Below are positions 33,201 to 48,200 of a DNA stretch of 64,000 nt, one piece after another. Positions within the stretch are counted from its first letter, which is position 1, and every line of letters begins with the position of its first letter. A model generated the notes under the pieces. The model was not told the origin of the DNA. It saw only the letters and a program-made list of their open reading frames with translations, and ran no database searches. The position numbers were made by a program, and so were the translations under genes. Source of the DNA: Serilophus lunatus (taxonomy: Eukaryota > Chordata > Aves > Passeriformes > Eurylaimidae); contig VXBA01005873.1 of the NCBI GenBank assembly GCA_013399895.1, positions 79,161 through 143,160 of the forward strand. Direction: 5' to 3'.

Positions 33201-36200
33201 AGTTTAAACCACCTCCAAGACAGGGAATGCATCCCAACTCAGCCAAGTTTTCACTGGAACATGTTCCAGCGTGGCAAGTCCCCACCTCAGTCATGCAGGG
33301 CAAAGTGGAAGAACTTCAGAAATCATACCCTCATCACATTTATTACTCATTTTGCATGAGAATTAAACATCCCACAAACATGTCAAATTCAAAACTGATA
33401 AATCTATAAGCTACACTAAAAATGCTTCCTGGATTCAGCGCCTTTAATTTTAATGACAGATATGTAAATCCAACTGTTCTGCAGGGCCTGACTTGAGCTG
33501 GTGACTTGCTAGAACATGTTTGGTAACTGGAGAGTCTTTCTAGTGGAACTGTGCAACTTTAGAGAAAATCTGGAAGAGTGGAATTTTTAATTCCTTTATC
33601 AGTATGTTTAATATTTCTTATTTAGGCACAGAGCCGGTCAGTCACAGATGGGCAGCACAAGAATGCAAACACAATCATTTCCAGAGACTGTATTTAATCT
33701 GCCCTGGAGTGACTTCTCCAGCCTAAATCTTTGCTGGAGAGACCAGACACATATGAGACTGGCAAAGTTAACTGCAATGCTTTCCTACTTCGAGCACTAA
33801 ACAGCAGCCTGCTCTTTTACAAATTAACATCATTACAACTGCAGAGCTGACCAGTAACTAAATCACTTCCCAGGTTTTGAGCGGAAACTTCTACTCCCTT
33901 ACAAAGCCCCACCACCTTATGCAGGAACACCCAGCTTCCCAAGCGGCTCACGGCTTTGCTCAAGGACAAGAAGGCAGCATAAACCCCGTACCCTGTGACA
34001 GGAAGGTCTGATCTGGCCGAGGTGCGGAGCCACGGGGCAGTAAGCCTCTGCCTGCTGGTATCTGTCTCTGGCCTCGGGCACGTAGGGGGGCACGGCAGCG
34101 GGCGGGATCTCAATGGGCACGGGGCTGCCCCTCACCACGTCCTCGCGCTGGTAGGGCGGCACGGGCGGGTACACGCGGCGGCCGTCGTAGTGCGCGGGGT
34201 AGAGAGGCTGTGCCAGGGCCGGGTACTGCTGGGGCTGCGGGTACTGCGGGCTCACCACGCGCTCCGGCAGGTACGGCGCGTACGGCTCCAGGTACGGCGC
34301 GCCCGCAGCCTCCGCCGCCGACGGGGGCGGCCGCACAAAGCGGGACACGGACTGAGCAGGGTAGTACACTCCTGCAGGAAGGCAAGGGACAGAAAGGCAT
34401 TACCATGCTTGGCCACAAACGGCTTCGGATGCTCCAGCTTTTAAGAATCACAATGGTAGCAGAAAGTCTAACTGGTATTTCTACTCAAGAATTAACCACA
34501 GAAAACCCTGAAGCGGCAAAAGTTGATCGAAAGCTCAAGTGACAGTTTAATTATCTCGGTAAGATACCAGCTACTGTAACACTGACACATTGCTGGAGGA
34601 GGGGTGGCGAGACTGAGCCCACCACAGGTGCCAGAGGTCCTGCCAGCACACCAAAGAGAAGTAATTCACCAGATTGCTGGGAATGCCTTTAGGTAAGGCC
34701 TAGAAAGTGAACTGAAGATTGGCCTGTATGTCTTCACCCACGCAACTAAAATTAATTTTGTCCCAACATATCAGAGCCATTGCTTGTGTAAAGGAAGTTA
34801 GATTACTAGAATTTAAAGTTATCTAAAGATCTATTCTACCTCTTCAAGAGTAGAAAGGAATTTCAGAATCGTGAATCAACAAAAACTTCTAAGATCACAC
34901 CTCCTGGTTACCTCAACATTTCATTATTCTGTCTGGAAACTCTGGATAATTTACAAATAAGCATAAATAACATCAAATTTCGTAGACCTCTCAGATGTTC
35001 CTTGGCACATAAATGACCAAGCACTGTCTGTTTTCTTCCAAATGCTCTGCAACTTTCTCAAAAATGGTTTCAGCCTCCCCTTTCCTTTCTAGGGCTTCTT
35101 CTTCTCCCAACTGCTTTTGATTCTCCATTCCTTGCTTTTCTTTCATATTAACTTCCCCTTATCTCATTTCTCTCTGCAACCTTACATTGCCTAAGAATCA
35201 TCCCCTGTCTATATATAACCACACCTTTTCTTTTTAATCCCCTTCAATATTACCTTTCTCTGCTCGGTCTCATTATTTGCCTTCTTCCTCTCAGTTCCTT
35301 TTATATGTTGATTTTCTGAACACCCTTCTCCAACTTCATTTCTGTCTATCCAGTGCATGCACTGTTTCTATTTTCTCCAAGTCCAACTAAAATAAGGTTT
35401 GCCATATGGGATCCCTGATCCAGCCTAGTTGAGAAGAACTGAATACTGAGGATTTGCTACACTGAATGGATACAAATACATTTTAGTTCACATTCAAGTC
35501 CTCAGTCAAGACATGAAATTTCATACCAATTTCCATTTTATAATGCCATCACCACATTAGTGTCTTTAGTCCATGTCATATGCAAGAAAATATCGATTTA
35601 AGGGCTTAAAAACCATTTCAGGAAGATGATTAAAATCAGCACAGGGACGAAAGAGCTTGAGGTCAGTCTTACCTTGCTGGTAAGGAGCTGGCTCAAATGG
35701 TGGGGCAGCTCCTCTGGGGTCCTGATAAAACATGTCTGCTTGTTGAGCATTGTACAACTGAGACCCTCGTGGGACCATCTGCAACTGCTTGGTGACAGAC
35801 ACTGAGGGCAGATCTGCTGGGGCCCGAGTGGGCACGGGATGAGGGTTCACTGGTAAGGCAGAAATAGAGCTCTTGGGGACGGGTTCCAGCCTAAAAAGCA
35901 GAAAGATGGCACTGCTTATTAAGGCCTGGCACAGCATGCTGCACTCTAACACACTGTGCTTTGTCTACACCTTCTAAAGCCTTCTACCATCTTCTCCAAT
36001 TAAAACATAAGCAAACAGGGAAGTAAAGCAGTTTAAAGTTTTAGCTATAGTTCTCTACTCTACTCTTTAATCATTAAAAAAAAACAACAAAAAAAAAATC
36101 AAAACCACAGAAAAGCCACCACAACCCCCATTTCATTTCTTTTCTAGAGTTGACTATGAGTTGACTTTGTCCCTACTCCACATGTACACACACAACACTC

Positions 36201-39200
36201 TGAACAACAGGTAGGAAGACCCGTACAAGTCAGGAGGGGATCCGGGGGCACTGCTGCTCAGATGGTCCATCTTCCCTGGCTTCAGAGCAGCTTCATAACC
36301 GGAGTCAGTCCCACGAGAAATGAGTTGTGTCACTGTGCTGCCTGTTGACACAATTCCATTTGGCAGAGCAGAAGTTTTCCTATTGGGCAAGTCCACTGCC
36401 CCTTCCTCTGAGAGGATAGCTCCTGAAGGCAGGCCCACCTCGTTCAGCTGGCCCAGGGAGGCACTCAGGGGTCTTCTGGGAACCAGACGCTTGTTCATTT
36501 TACGGAACCTTCAGAAAGAGAAGACACTCATCAAAAATTGAAACAAGAATAAAAAGCAAAAGGAGTTGCACTTTCAGTGCAAACACAGATTCTACTGATT
36601 CTTCTTCAAGTTTTAATTCAACTTTCCAAGGGGCTTATTGTTAAAATATGATTTGCATGATAGTTGACTCTTAATAGTTTTAATCAGAACAAGGATAGAT
36701 TTTTAATGACAAGAATTCACAGCTACACTTCACACAGCAAATTTAAAATCTTACTTCCTGTACATGCAAGTCTTTCAACTGTACAGAAAAAACAAACATC
36801 ACAAAATGCTACCATCACATAAAATATGGCAACAGGAGCTTCAGAATAAGAATTTCAGGCTAATCAAGCCCGCTTTATTCAGAGAAGAAATAACAGAAAA
36901 TTAAAGTGACAAAATATGGAGATACTCTTTTCCACCTCTTGTCCGATAATAAGCGAAGTGTTCATCACCACATGCTGTCCTTGAAAGCACACTTTAAGAT
37001 TTACGTTACTGTATCAATGTGCAGCTTAGATAAAGTGATTGAAGAGAGAGACTCTGAACACACTGCAATTCCAAAAATGTAACTGCTGAGTAAAGCCTGA
37101 ACAAACACGGGTATTTTAACTGACGTTGCACAGAAACCAGCAGGCTGAGAGTACTAGAGAGCAAATTGCAGAGGTGAAGGTCCTCCAACAAACCCCTGCT
37201 GTCAGCTCAGACCCCAGAACATAAGTGCAAGGGTGTATTTGCAGACCTGAGTGTTTTCAGTGAATAAGAGACCTTTCTTCACCAGGGTTGAAGCCAACAC
37301 TTTCGTATCGTATCTAAGTCAGAGATGAGAACCCAGACTAGGAAGGTACACAATCTTCAGGTCATTTTTGTATTTGTCCACATGCACATCATTACAAGCA
37401 ATGCAACAGAGGCAAAAAGGGGGTGTGTTTACGGGCTTGGTTTGTTTTTCAGATGTGATCAAGTGTAGACAGAGACAAACTGTAATCCTGCTACATACCC
37501 GAGCTGTTCATCTCTAAGACTTCAGTGATTACATTCTGGCCACCTTCCAACCTCTCCCAATTTCCTGGCTGGAATAATCTTTACCCACATAATCAAAATA
37601 TAAATTCCAGCTACAGTGTGTTGACAGTGGGCAATGTTCGGAAGGCACTACAGGAAGCAAAGAGCCCAGGCTATCACCTGAACAGGGACAGACTAGAGCT
37701 TTCTAAACATACTGCTCCAAAGTCATTCTGGCATCTCAAGTGGACACAGGGAGGTGAGGTCCTCAGTCACACCTTTACTGTCACACCCAGCTCAATACTC
37801 CAACCAGTTTCTCCCAGTGGAGCAGAAGCAGGACACTGGGAAACCACTGCCATGTTCTTCCTGCCAATTACTTCCATCTGGCCAAGCGCCTCTGTCTTTC
37901 AGAGGTGCAGTGCCTGATGGCTCCTGACTCACTGCAGGCTTGCACATGACCTGCAGGATGAGGAGCACAGGCCATCCCTGCCCATCCCTCCAGAACACAA
38001 CAGCTCCAGAGAGACAGTCCATGTGCACAGATCATCAAAGGAGACAGGAGAGTTTACACAGCACCTTCCATGAAAAAATACTTGGGAATAAAAGTTGCAC
38101 AGTGCTGCCCCCGAACAATTTTATCAATTTTTGTTGCAGTCTCCATATGTGCAGGACAGAAATCGATCTAAACATGTTCAATACTTGCCTGTGCACACTG
38201 GGTCTTTGTCCCTTGTCAAGAGGGCAATAAGCTGCTGTTTAAGCAAGACTAAATTATAATTTGCTATCTAAGGCATTACCACACACTTAGCCATAACCTT
38301 CCTCCCAACTTAAAGCCAAACATAGAGATACAGGAACCACACAGCAACAGCAAGGTGCATTAGTCACATTAAGCATTTTCAAAAGGAGGGGCACTAACAC
38401 TTAAAGGAATTAAGCAAAGACAAAAGTACAAGGAAGAGTTGGAACTCCCAAGTTCCCCAAACACCTCCAGAAATTGCTGGAACCTGAAACAGAGCAAACA
38501 TTCACTTCCATCCCCGACAACATTAATACCAAAGCATGCAAGTCAGTCTGTGGCTACAATAGGCCTCTCCCACCTGGAGAGCTGGCCAACAGTCCCTGAT
38601 ACACATGAGTAGCTCAGAGGTGTAACACTGACCCACCATGGGTTAACAAAACCACCCCAACCAGCACTACCAACCTCCATTTTAATAACATGATGACAAA
38701 AGGCAAAAATCCCCAACTGTTCGTGCAGCACACAAGGATCAAAGTCCTATTCTTTGTTCACTTCAATAACTGTCTTTGTCATTGTAACAGCACATGCTCT
38801 GCTCTTCTCTGTGTTTTGCCTATGCACTGTGTACTGGCTACAGAGCCAATGAACTGCCATAGTAATGCTTCAAGGTTTAGATAAGAAAAAGAAACACTGC
38901 ATACCAATTACAAACCTCTGGAGCTTTGTTACGATTCAAAAAGGCAGCCTTTTTTCAAAAGATACAAATTATTTTAGCCCAAAACCCAAGTAACAAGTTA
39001 TACGTTCCATATAAACCAAACTGCACTTATTTCTTTTAACTTCTAAATAATCCATATTACTTAAAAAAATGAATTAAAACAACCTGCAGAACAACAGCAT
39101 CTTGCTATTGGATAACTGAGGGACCCTCTAAATCTGTAATAGTTGGAGATGATTTCTGATGAATTGCACAAAAAATAACTGTTGCAGGAAAAAAATCTTG

Positions 39201-42200
39201 GAAAGTTGATTTTTAGCTCTCTGAAGAGCCAGCAACACATTCCCTACATCTGGAACACTGCCAGCAACCCATCTGAATGAAGGGAAGGTAAAGAGTACCC
39301 CCAAATAATGACCACTGTGGATGCAGATACACAGTATGTTCAGTCACATTAGGAAATAAGGAAAACAGCCCTCCACCAAAAAACTCAAATAACACTTGTG
39401 CAACATCAAATTCTTGGAGCAGCATTTCTAGAGAACAAAGCCAAATATCCTGTTTGTAAGAACAAGCAGCTCCAAAGCCTACGAGAGACTGTGACAAGTT
39501 TTTCAGGTTATTTCTTGGTAGTTTGACAGCCAGGTAACACCTTCTCTCCTCACTCCAGATATGATAAATAACTCTTATTGAGAAGATGAAGGAAAGATGG
39601 GACTGATTTCTACTGCCAGAGGTACACTTACTTTTCCAGCTCCTCCTGGGAGTGTGCAAAGGTGCAGCTGGCCCCTCGGGGACACCCTCCTCTCTGCTTC
39701 ATGTCTCGGCACATGTATGTCTTGTACTTGCTGTGCTGAGGGGGCTGACAAGGTTAAAGAAACCAGGTGAGACACCTCAACATTAAAGTGCACTAAACCA
39801 AGAGATGAATGTACCCTCTTACTCAAGGAGTGATGTTTGACTGTTGATAATCCCTTCAACTCCAAAGTTTCAGGAGTACCTCATGTAAAATAAATTTGGG
39901 TTTGGTTCTTCCACAGAACCAAAAGTTACAAGGGTAGGTATTTTGACAACTAAGGCACTATCAGGTTCCTACATCATTTTCATTCAAATTTCTTTCTGGA
40001 GAGCCTGACTGGAGCACAGCTATATATTTCAGGACAGTTAAGTGGATAAAACTGATACAGAATAAAAAAATTACCATGATAATCAGAAATTACAAAATAT
40101 TTATCAAGTTTTGTGGTAGATGGAAAATAAATGCCATTTAGTTACCTTTCCCTTGTTTTCTGTTAGCTCAAATGGCACTTGAGTATCCCTTTGATCTCTC
40201 AAGAGTTAAATTTCCCCACATTTCCTTTTACCTCCTTTTGCACTGAAGATCTCTTCTCTAACTGTTCCCATCAGTAGCTGAGGGTGTAATCTTACTCCCA
40301 CACAGAGCAGGAGGAGATGGGCTGACTCGTATTTTTCTTAATTTCCCCAAGAAACAACAACTTAGTGCAATCTTCTTGTCTGCATGGCCATCCATTTGCC
40401 AGTCTCTCTAAAGTTTGACAGAAGGCCAGATGTGCTCTTTACAGACCTCTAAGTTTCCACAGTAGAGTTAAATCAGAGGCAGACATACCCTATCAAGGGC
40501 CAGTCCTGCAAAAGTCAACTCACCAGAACAAAAGCCCTCAACTGCTTTTCCCACCGTGACTCCCACTTGTGCATTCCTACTGCTTTCCTGGTGACAGTGC
40601 TCATTAGCCAGCCCAGAGAAAGCAAAAAGGTCAAACAGCAGAAATAATTCACTTTAATTTTGCCCTTTTTCTGGCAGAGGTAATCTTTCTACTGGCTGAG
40701 CTCCCTAAACCAGCTCTCCAAGAGGATGAGTGTCAAAGGGAGGGAGGAGTAGGACTGGGACAGGCAGCTCTGTGAGCACTGAGCATTTACATCAACTGAG
40801 CTACACAACCAAATGAGAACAAAGGAACGTGTGATGACTATGAGATAAGATCACATACGGTATTTGGCAACAGAATTTAATTTCTGAAACAAAAAAGTTT
40901 GTTCCAGGAACTTGGATTGCACATTTATATGAAGTATTTTTAAATCTTCAAACTTGACAGACCATTAAGAACAGGTGTAAGAAAAACTTCATTAACACTG
41001 ACCCAGCCAGCTGAAAAATGTCACATTAAAACAAAGCCAAGACAATTCCTACAGGTAAGAGCTGCACCCTGCCATCTCTTCCCCACCCTCTGGTCAGGAG
41101 GGTTGTTACTCATTTCCCTCAGCCTGCAGCTGAAACAGAATGTCTTCTTTTCATCTTGGTGAGCTGTGCAAATTAATTCAACAGGTTTTGGGAAGAGGGT
41201 TGAGTTTTTTCTTGCTTCTTTTTTGATAAATATGACACAGCAGTGATGTTTTCAACCAGCTCCTCATTAAATCGAAATCTCTCTGGATGACAGACAATAA
41301 AATGCAATTTCCTAAATCATTCAGCTTTTACCTGCTGTTGATCTGTTCCTTTTTTGCTGTGATTCTGGATATAATCCACTAAGCCATGAACTACAGTCCT
41401 CACAGCAACTAGTCCATTTTCCAGTTGTTCCCATGTCGGAGGAGGAGCATCTGTTGCACAAACAGCAAACAGAGAATAGAAGAAGAAAAGTCAGAGGGAT
41501 TTGCCAAAACCAGGCAACTCATTAGGATCACAAGACTCCACTAGACAAGTAAAAATGTTTTAACAAAAATGTTCATCAGTAGGTAAAAAGAATTCAGCAC
41601 CTTAATTCTGGGATATTTACCTTCTATAGAATAAAGGGACCTACAGACTCCAGATTGAACTGCACAAAATACCAAATGAGCCAGTAAGACTTATGAGCAT
41701 GCCAAATTATTTCCTGTTATAAGAACTTTCATATCTCACAAGAACTCCAGAGTAAAGGCTTTGTACTAACTCTTCACAGAATGAAAAACATCAGGCAGAA
41801 AATCCCTATTTGCACTCAGACTCATGCAGGTAAAATCATTCCCTACAAACACCTGATCACACAGGCACAGCCACAAAGGAGCACCAGAAATGGATGCCTC
41901 TCACTTGGAAAAAAACATCACGAAGCAAGTCTGTCTCAGACCACCACCTCACACAAGCACTGTGAATAAGCTGTACAGTCTCAATTCTGTGGGTGTGCTT
42001 GGGTTTTTTTTAGCCAACTTACTTTTCTAATTTTATCTATCTGTGCCAGCAGTTCACACTCCCACCCTGTGCCCGCACACTGCTGCAAAGCACAGGACCT
42101 CAAAGTGCCTTTCAAGATCTTCAGCACAACTAATTACATGACATTCTGCTCACAAGGAGTGAGTTCTTCCAGAGGTACTTCTATGAGCTTACAAAACACA

Positions 42201-45200
42201 GGGAAGCAAGCAGCTCAACACCACAGAAAAGAACCATCACAACCAAACTCACCTACTGAAGTTGAGTGATGTTACTAGTGCTGCTACTTTCCTGATCAGT
42301 TTTTGGCTAACAAGTCTGAAGTACACACACAGTGTTTTGTCTCTGAGTTGTTTCAGCATGAAAGATTTGGGAAGAAAGCACTACAAGTACTTTAGCTTCA
42401 AAGTACAACAGGCCCTCATTTGAAAGGGAAATTGATTTGTTTCAACATACAGAAACTAAGAACTACAACTTCTCATCTCCTGAAGTCACATTTAGACCTT
42501 CACGCTCTGCTGACTCGCAACAACTTTCATCTTTCTCTCCTGTCAGCAGTGCAGGTTTCATTTCCCAGTTACATTCTTTCCAACTATTTTCTCCTTCCCA
42601 GACTTTCCCACCTTTGCAGAATTATATATTAACAAGAAAAACACTCAGCTCCTGAGGGTAACAAATCTTTCTTGTCCAGACTGAATTTTGCCCAGCTTCT
42701 GTCTATTCAATCTATCAAAATTCTACTGTGGCATCCAAAATTCTTTGTACAGAAGACACTTTATGATTTTAAGTTGTCTGTAAGAGAATCTTGGGTGCAG
42801 GGTCTGCAGGCTGAAGACCTCAGATGAAAAATGAATACACAGAACTCTCAGAACAAAGAAAAAGACACGGTACTTTGAGATAAATTAAGGAAATCCTTAA
42901 TCTGGTGTTTTACTGAAGACTTCCTCAAGCTGGACAACAAATTCTTTGCTGTGGTAGAGAACTGGAGAGCAAAAAGGCATTTCAGTGACAGCTAAGGCAC
43001 TGCATTAAGGACAGTGCTTCTCTCAACCTTCCTGCTGTTTTGCAATCTGGTTTAAATAGCAGCATGTCGAGTAAAAAAAGGGGAAAGAAGGGAGTTCAGA
43101 GTGCTGCCACTCACCCCCAGGCAGCACTGCCCAGGTACACCCCATGTAACCTCACAGGATGATGAGCACAACATCCTCATCTGAGCTCACCCAGTGCTGT
43201 CAAGGGAGCTCTCCTCAGAGAGAAATTATTGCTGCCATACTGTTGAAGTTATTTTAGGTTTAGAACAGTGCAGTTCCTCACACAGGTTACTGCTGGTCCC
43301 AGGCTGGTGATGAATACAACTCAAAGAATCCTAAGTTGATGAGTCAGAGAACGCTTTCTTACACTTGATGATCAGCTTCCAATCCTACCACAGTGCTAAG
43401 CTCCTGGCTAAACTCTTAAGTTGCAAGTCTTCCAAGACTTACCTGGACTGGGATCGATATTTGCCAGGAGCTCCAGGTGAGGTCTAAGACGATTCAGGTT
43501 CGCTGGATCTCCAGTCCTCTGAAGAGCAATAGTTAATTCCTGAACACTCTGTGCAAACGAGGCTGGGGTCTGCAACTTAAAAAAATTACCATAATTAACT
43601 TTCTACAGGCAAAGCAATCCTCAGGCTATCTGAGGGCTGCTGCACAAGCTCATAAGAGAGCTGTCTCTCAAACTGGAGTGAAGCATTTTTCACACAAGCC
43701 TATTTCAGTGAGCATTTTATATTAAGAATGCAGAATTTTCTGACATTGTAGATTACAATAAAGCTCTAAATAGACAAAACAAATGGTGGTATTATTTCTA
43801 GCAACGAACCCCATTTCTTTGATGTTCTCCCGGCGTCCAGGAAAAAATGGACAATATTAGAAACCATTCAATTGAGATTTCTGAAGAGTCTAATATCTTC
43901 AACCTCCAAACCAAAGGGTTGGCACCCTGCTTTAAAGCGAGTACAGCAGACTAAATAAAGAGTAAGATGGTTCAAGGAAAAAACTGCAATGTTCCATTTA
44001 CTAACATCACACATCTCCACTATTTAAAACTCTTGAATTCTAGCTAGATCTTTCAGGTGTCTACTAGGACATTTGAAAAGACAGGCAAAGGCACCAACAC
44101 AGGGCAGCTAAGCTAACTCTCCTGCACAGCAGCCAAAGCAGCTGTTTCACAGCTTTTGTCACCATTCAACAAGGTTCAGCTCTTCCCACCTAATTTGGCC
44201 ACTCACAATGTGAGTCCCTTAATTGAAAAGCCCATTTATCCTATATCACATCTAAACACAAAGAAACTCCAGCATTTCCAGAGGTCAAATATTTTATTTA
44301 AAATTGTGCTTCTGCCTCTCCCTATTACTTGAGCTATAGAGTAGGGGACTGATTTTTTTTTTTTTTCCAATTTATGCACTAACTTCCTGCCTGGAAACAT
44401 GGGCCATTAACCTCTGTCACTACACTGGCAGCTCTCAGCTGTTCATGAAGGTCACGTGCCCATTGTGTAGCTGGACTTTGTGGCCTCCCATCTGCAGAAA
44501 GAAACAGGAGGATGGCAGAGGGAGCAAGACTCATCAGGTTGCACACATGTATCCTAATTATTTAGGGCATAGCGGGTTCTGAAATAACAGGGCCAATGAT
44601 TACTGGGTGAGAAGAGTTTGTAAATCCAACCTGACAAGCACTGGAATGACTGCAGCTGGAAACGGGATGGGCTGGGCTGGTTTGGGGAGGCTTTACCTTG
44701 TCGATGATGCTCTGCATGTGGGATTTGTGGGACTGGTCTCCATACAGGAGCGAGGACCACTGGTCTGGGGCGATGCGCAAACCCGCTTCCATGGCTATTT
44801 GAACTATCTGGGAATCGTGCTCCCTCCTCAGCGCCTCGTAGGTCCGGAATTCCTCCTTCAGCTGCATCAGGGAGGAATCCTCATCTCGCTTGGTCACCTA
44901 GTGGGGAGAAATGAGCCCAAGGCAATTAAGCAGGATAAGCCAGAGATTACGTGAAGTCCAAGACAAGTGACAGCTTCAGTAACTAAGTCCTTCCTCCCAA
45001 ACAAAGCCAAATATGACCCAGTAAACAGAGAACATTCATTTTACCAAAATAATACACTCTATGAAGAGATGAACCACTATAAAATGGGTAATTTACACGG
45101 GCTCTGACCCACACATTGGTCAAAGTACCACACTACCTAAAGGATTTTACAGGATCCACACCTTACTTTTGCCATCAAGGAATTTGGTTTGCATTTCAGA

Positions 45201-48200
45201 ATTTTGTTTGAGAGTACAATTAGCAAAACCAAACCATTATTCTACTCAGCAAAAATGAATGACACCTGAGAACCTAGTAAAGGATCATGAAATACTGTAA
45301 ACTACACTGAGCAGCTTAAGCAGTCTTCATACAACTCATGTCGTAAGAGGCTCATATTTCTTTGTTTCTAACCACATCACTAGTGAATTAACAGAACTTG
45401 GGATCTTCCAGCTTTAAGCCACTTCTAAGGAGGTAAGTATTGCTGGCTTACACCCAGGTTTTGTAGTTGTACATCTATTACACTGGACAGAGTCAAACTC
45501 CAGCCTTGCAGGCTCAAGCTGCAGTTTCAGCCTACACTGCCATCACAGTAGTGCAAAGAGGGACTTAGTGAGCAACACTTTCTGTAACTACCCATTTTTA
45601 GGCACATTTAATTTTACAGGACAACGAAATCTGAAAGTGAAAGCCAACACTTCTCACAGCATTATGAAATCTCCAAGCAGAATCTTCTTCATACCTTAAA
45701 GCATGAGGCCCTGTAAAGGAGCTGGACAACGTGCCCAATGCTAGTTTTGGAAGCCTGAGGGAATCGTGGCTCCAGCCTCTGCACCACAAAGAGAACCAAG
45801 ACCTTCCGTGACAGGGCAGATCCATCTTCCAGAGCCAGCAGAACCAGCTTTAAAGCCTCCTCTTGCATTGCTGAGGGTGGGGCAAAACATGAAAAGAGAC
45901 AAAGGATGAGAGAAGCCCAAGAAAGACTTTTGCATTCTCCTGTTTCCCTGCAAGTGATAGACCAGATACAAACTCCCCCCAACAGACACACAAACCCATA
46001 GAGAGGAAACAGAGCCGAACAAGAAGGGAGTGCAAAGAGGGAAAGAAAGTTTACAGGATCCCAGACTGTGACTGGAGAAAACAGGACATTTTACCTTTAT
46101 TTTTATTATTATTATGTCATCTATTTGGAGTATAATGTGATAAGAAGACGTCTTTGTTCCTGTCTGTACATCTCTTTACTATCAATGCAAGAGTTTCCAA
46201 AGCGTATTAGCTACATCCCACACCTGTTCCAGCAGAAAAAGCTGACAGGCTGAGGAAGGGCAAGGTTCAATCTCATGCAGGTAAAAGAGCAGTGACTGGC
46301 CACACCAATAAATCTGGTGCTGCAGCACTGCTATTTTGCTTGGTAGGAGCCTCTCTCTTCCCCAGAGTGGCACTAAAGTTCACATCTCCAAGTGAGTTCT
46401 TGATCTGTTTCAGTGGGAACAGCTTCACTATTTTTTAAGAAACCAGCTTCATATTTCAAGACTCAACAAGTAAAGCTTGTATTTTCAACAACGAGACTTC
46501 ATTAAGTAAAATTGATTTTTTCCAGTATTGTAAGAAAAGGAATTTAGTTTATACGTACATAACTTTTTAAAAATGTGCACACAAGGTCATAACAAATCTA
46601 TCCCCACGACTGCTTTGTATGTTTACTACCCTCAACAAGGCAAAGAAGCCCTCTCCAGTCACTTCCAGTAACCTCAGATTTTCCAGGAGGATCTTACCTC
46701 TTTCAAGGAACAACAAGAGAAGCTAATTCCCATTTATCTTAGGACAAGAACAAAAGGGACATGCATTATTCTGAATTTTACAGAAGACTTGCGAAAGCAC
46801 AAAAAATGTAAGGAAGTCCATGACAGCAGCCCAACAGATACATCATTAATTCTGAAAACCTACTATTAAGCAATTAAGCTGCTGCCTAACCAAATCACTG
46901 GGGCAATTTGACAGCCATTACTCAATGGCTCAGGTCTAGCATAGCAGTGGTACTGCAGTGTGACCTACCTGGGCCCAGGAACTGGCACCCTCTGGCTCTC
47001 ACTGCAGCCCAGAGGTTGGAGGAGAGCTGCTGTGGGTTCTGGTGCTGCAGGATGAGCTCTGTGACCGTCCTTTCCCCCAGGGACCGTGCTGCACGCATGG
47101 CTCTGATCCGCCCTTCCTCCTCCACCAGCTGGCAGTGCACTAATGTCACAAGCTTCCTCTGCATGGGACGGCTCAGCACGCTCTGGGTAGTGCTGTTGAG
47201 ACCCACACCTTCAAAACAAAGTGAAACAATCACAATGAACTGCCTCATATTTCCTCTCCTTGTGCCAGCTTTCAGTGACTGTACTGCACAAGTGCAAACC
47301 CAGTTCCCCTGATGGCCACTTTGTCAAACAAGGCATGTCAGGAGCCTGTTTCTGCCAGTTTGTTTTACTCAGCAAAGGCAGTTTCCTGGGAGTGAGCTTT
47401 CCCAACAGGTTTATGTCTTGAGATTGACTGACCTGGCTCTCTAAGAAGGTGGAAGCTCTAATGAATCCCCTCCTCACGTTGGTAGTTTGTTCCACACCCT
47501 CCTGCAGGGATTCCCAGTTCATCCCTTACTCTTGGACTTCAGGGATCACTTGGACATTTGCTTGGATTCACAAGACATTCAGTCTTCTGCCTACATCCGG
47601 TATCCCCACTTCGGCCTAACCAATCTGAGCTTACATGTGAGTGAGTCCTATACTGCTCGGGGTGCAAAAACTCTGATTCACAGATATTTGAGGAGCCACT
47701 TAGTCCAGGATAAAGGGGTGAGTGACTCACTAGACAAACAGCTGCCACACTGGTTTGTTCTACAGCCAGAGCTTGTTCACTGGGCCACTGCTCCCCAGAG
47801 TGACACTGCTATCACACTGTGCTGGCCAGAAAAGGCTGCAACAACTTCTTGTAAAACTTCATTTTTGAAAACCTGATGCTCAGGATGCTCAATCCACTGC
47901 TGGGGCTGACAGACTGCCCAAGTCCAGCACATGCAGTACAGATAAAATCCATACTCCTGGACATAGTGAAGGTTTGCTAAATTAGAATTACTCAGATTGA
48001 TAAGTTAGAAATACCCAAGATGATAAAGCTTTTGTATAAGATCTTGTATAAAGAGAGTACTATAATTTCTCTTATCTACCCTACATGCAGTAACTTTCAT
48101 TTCACTTTACTCCTCCTCTACAGACAAACTGAGTTACTACAGTTATTGCAAAGCAGAACTGAAAAAGTCTATTTTTACTTAGTCTGCAGAGGTCAAATCA

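Larger units (their letters stand above)
39745..44696 (-). other. RC3H1: RC3H1 introns 8, 7 and 6
   Basis: Introns 39745-41331, 41451-43442 and 43576-44696 contain AT-rich sequence with occasional T and A runs. I saw no CR1 copy and no extra exon. Confidence 0.7.

Noticed and set aside
33917..33991. Continuation of the exon 12 frame past PSCHR (VRGLCC and onward) as coding
   Set aside because: It loses all similarity to Roquin-1 and soon stops; the AGG|gtacgg site gives the correct phase for exon 13.
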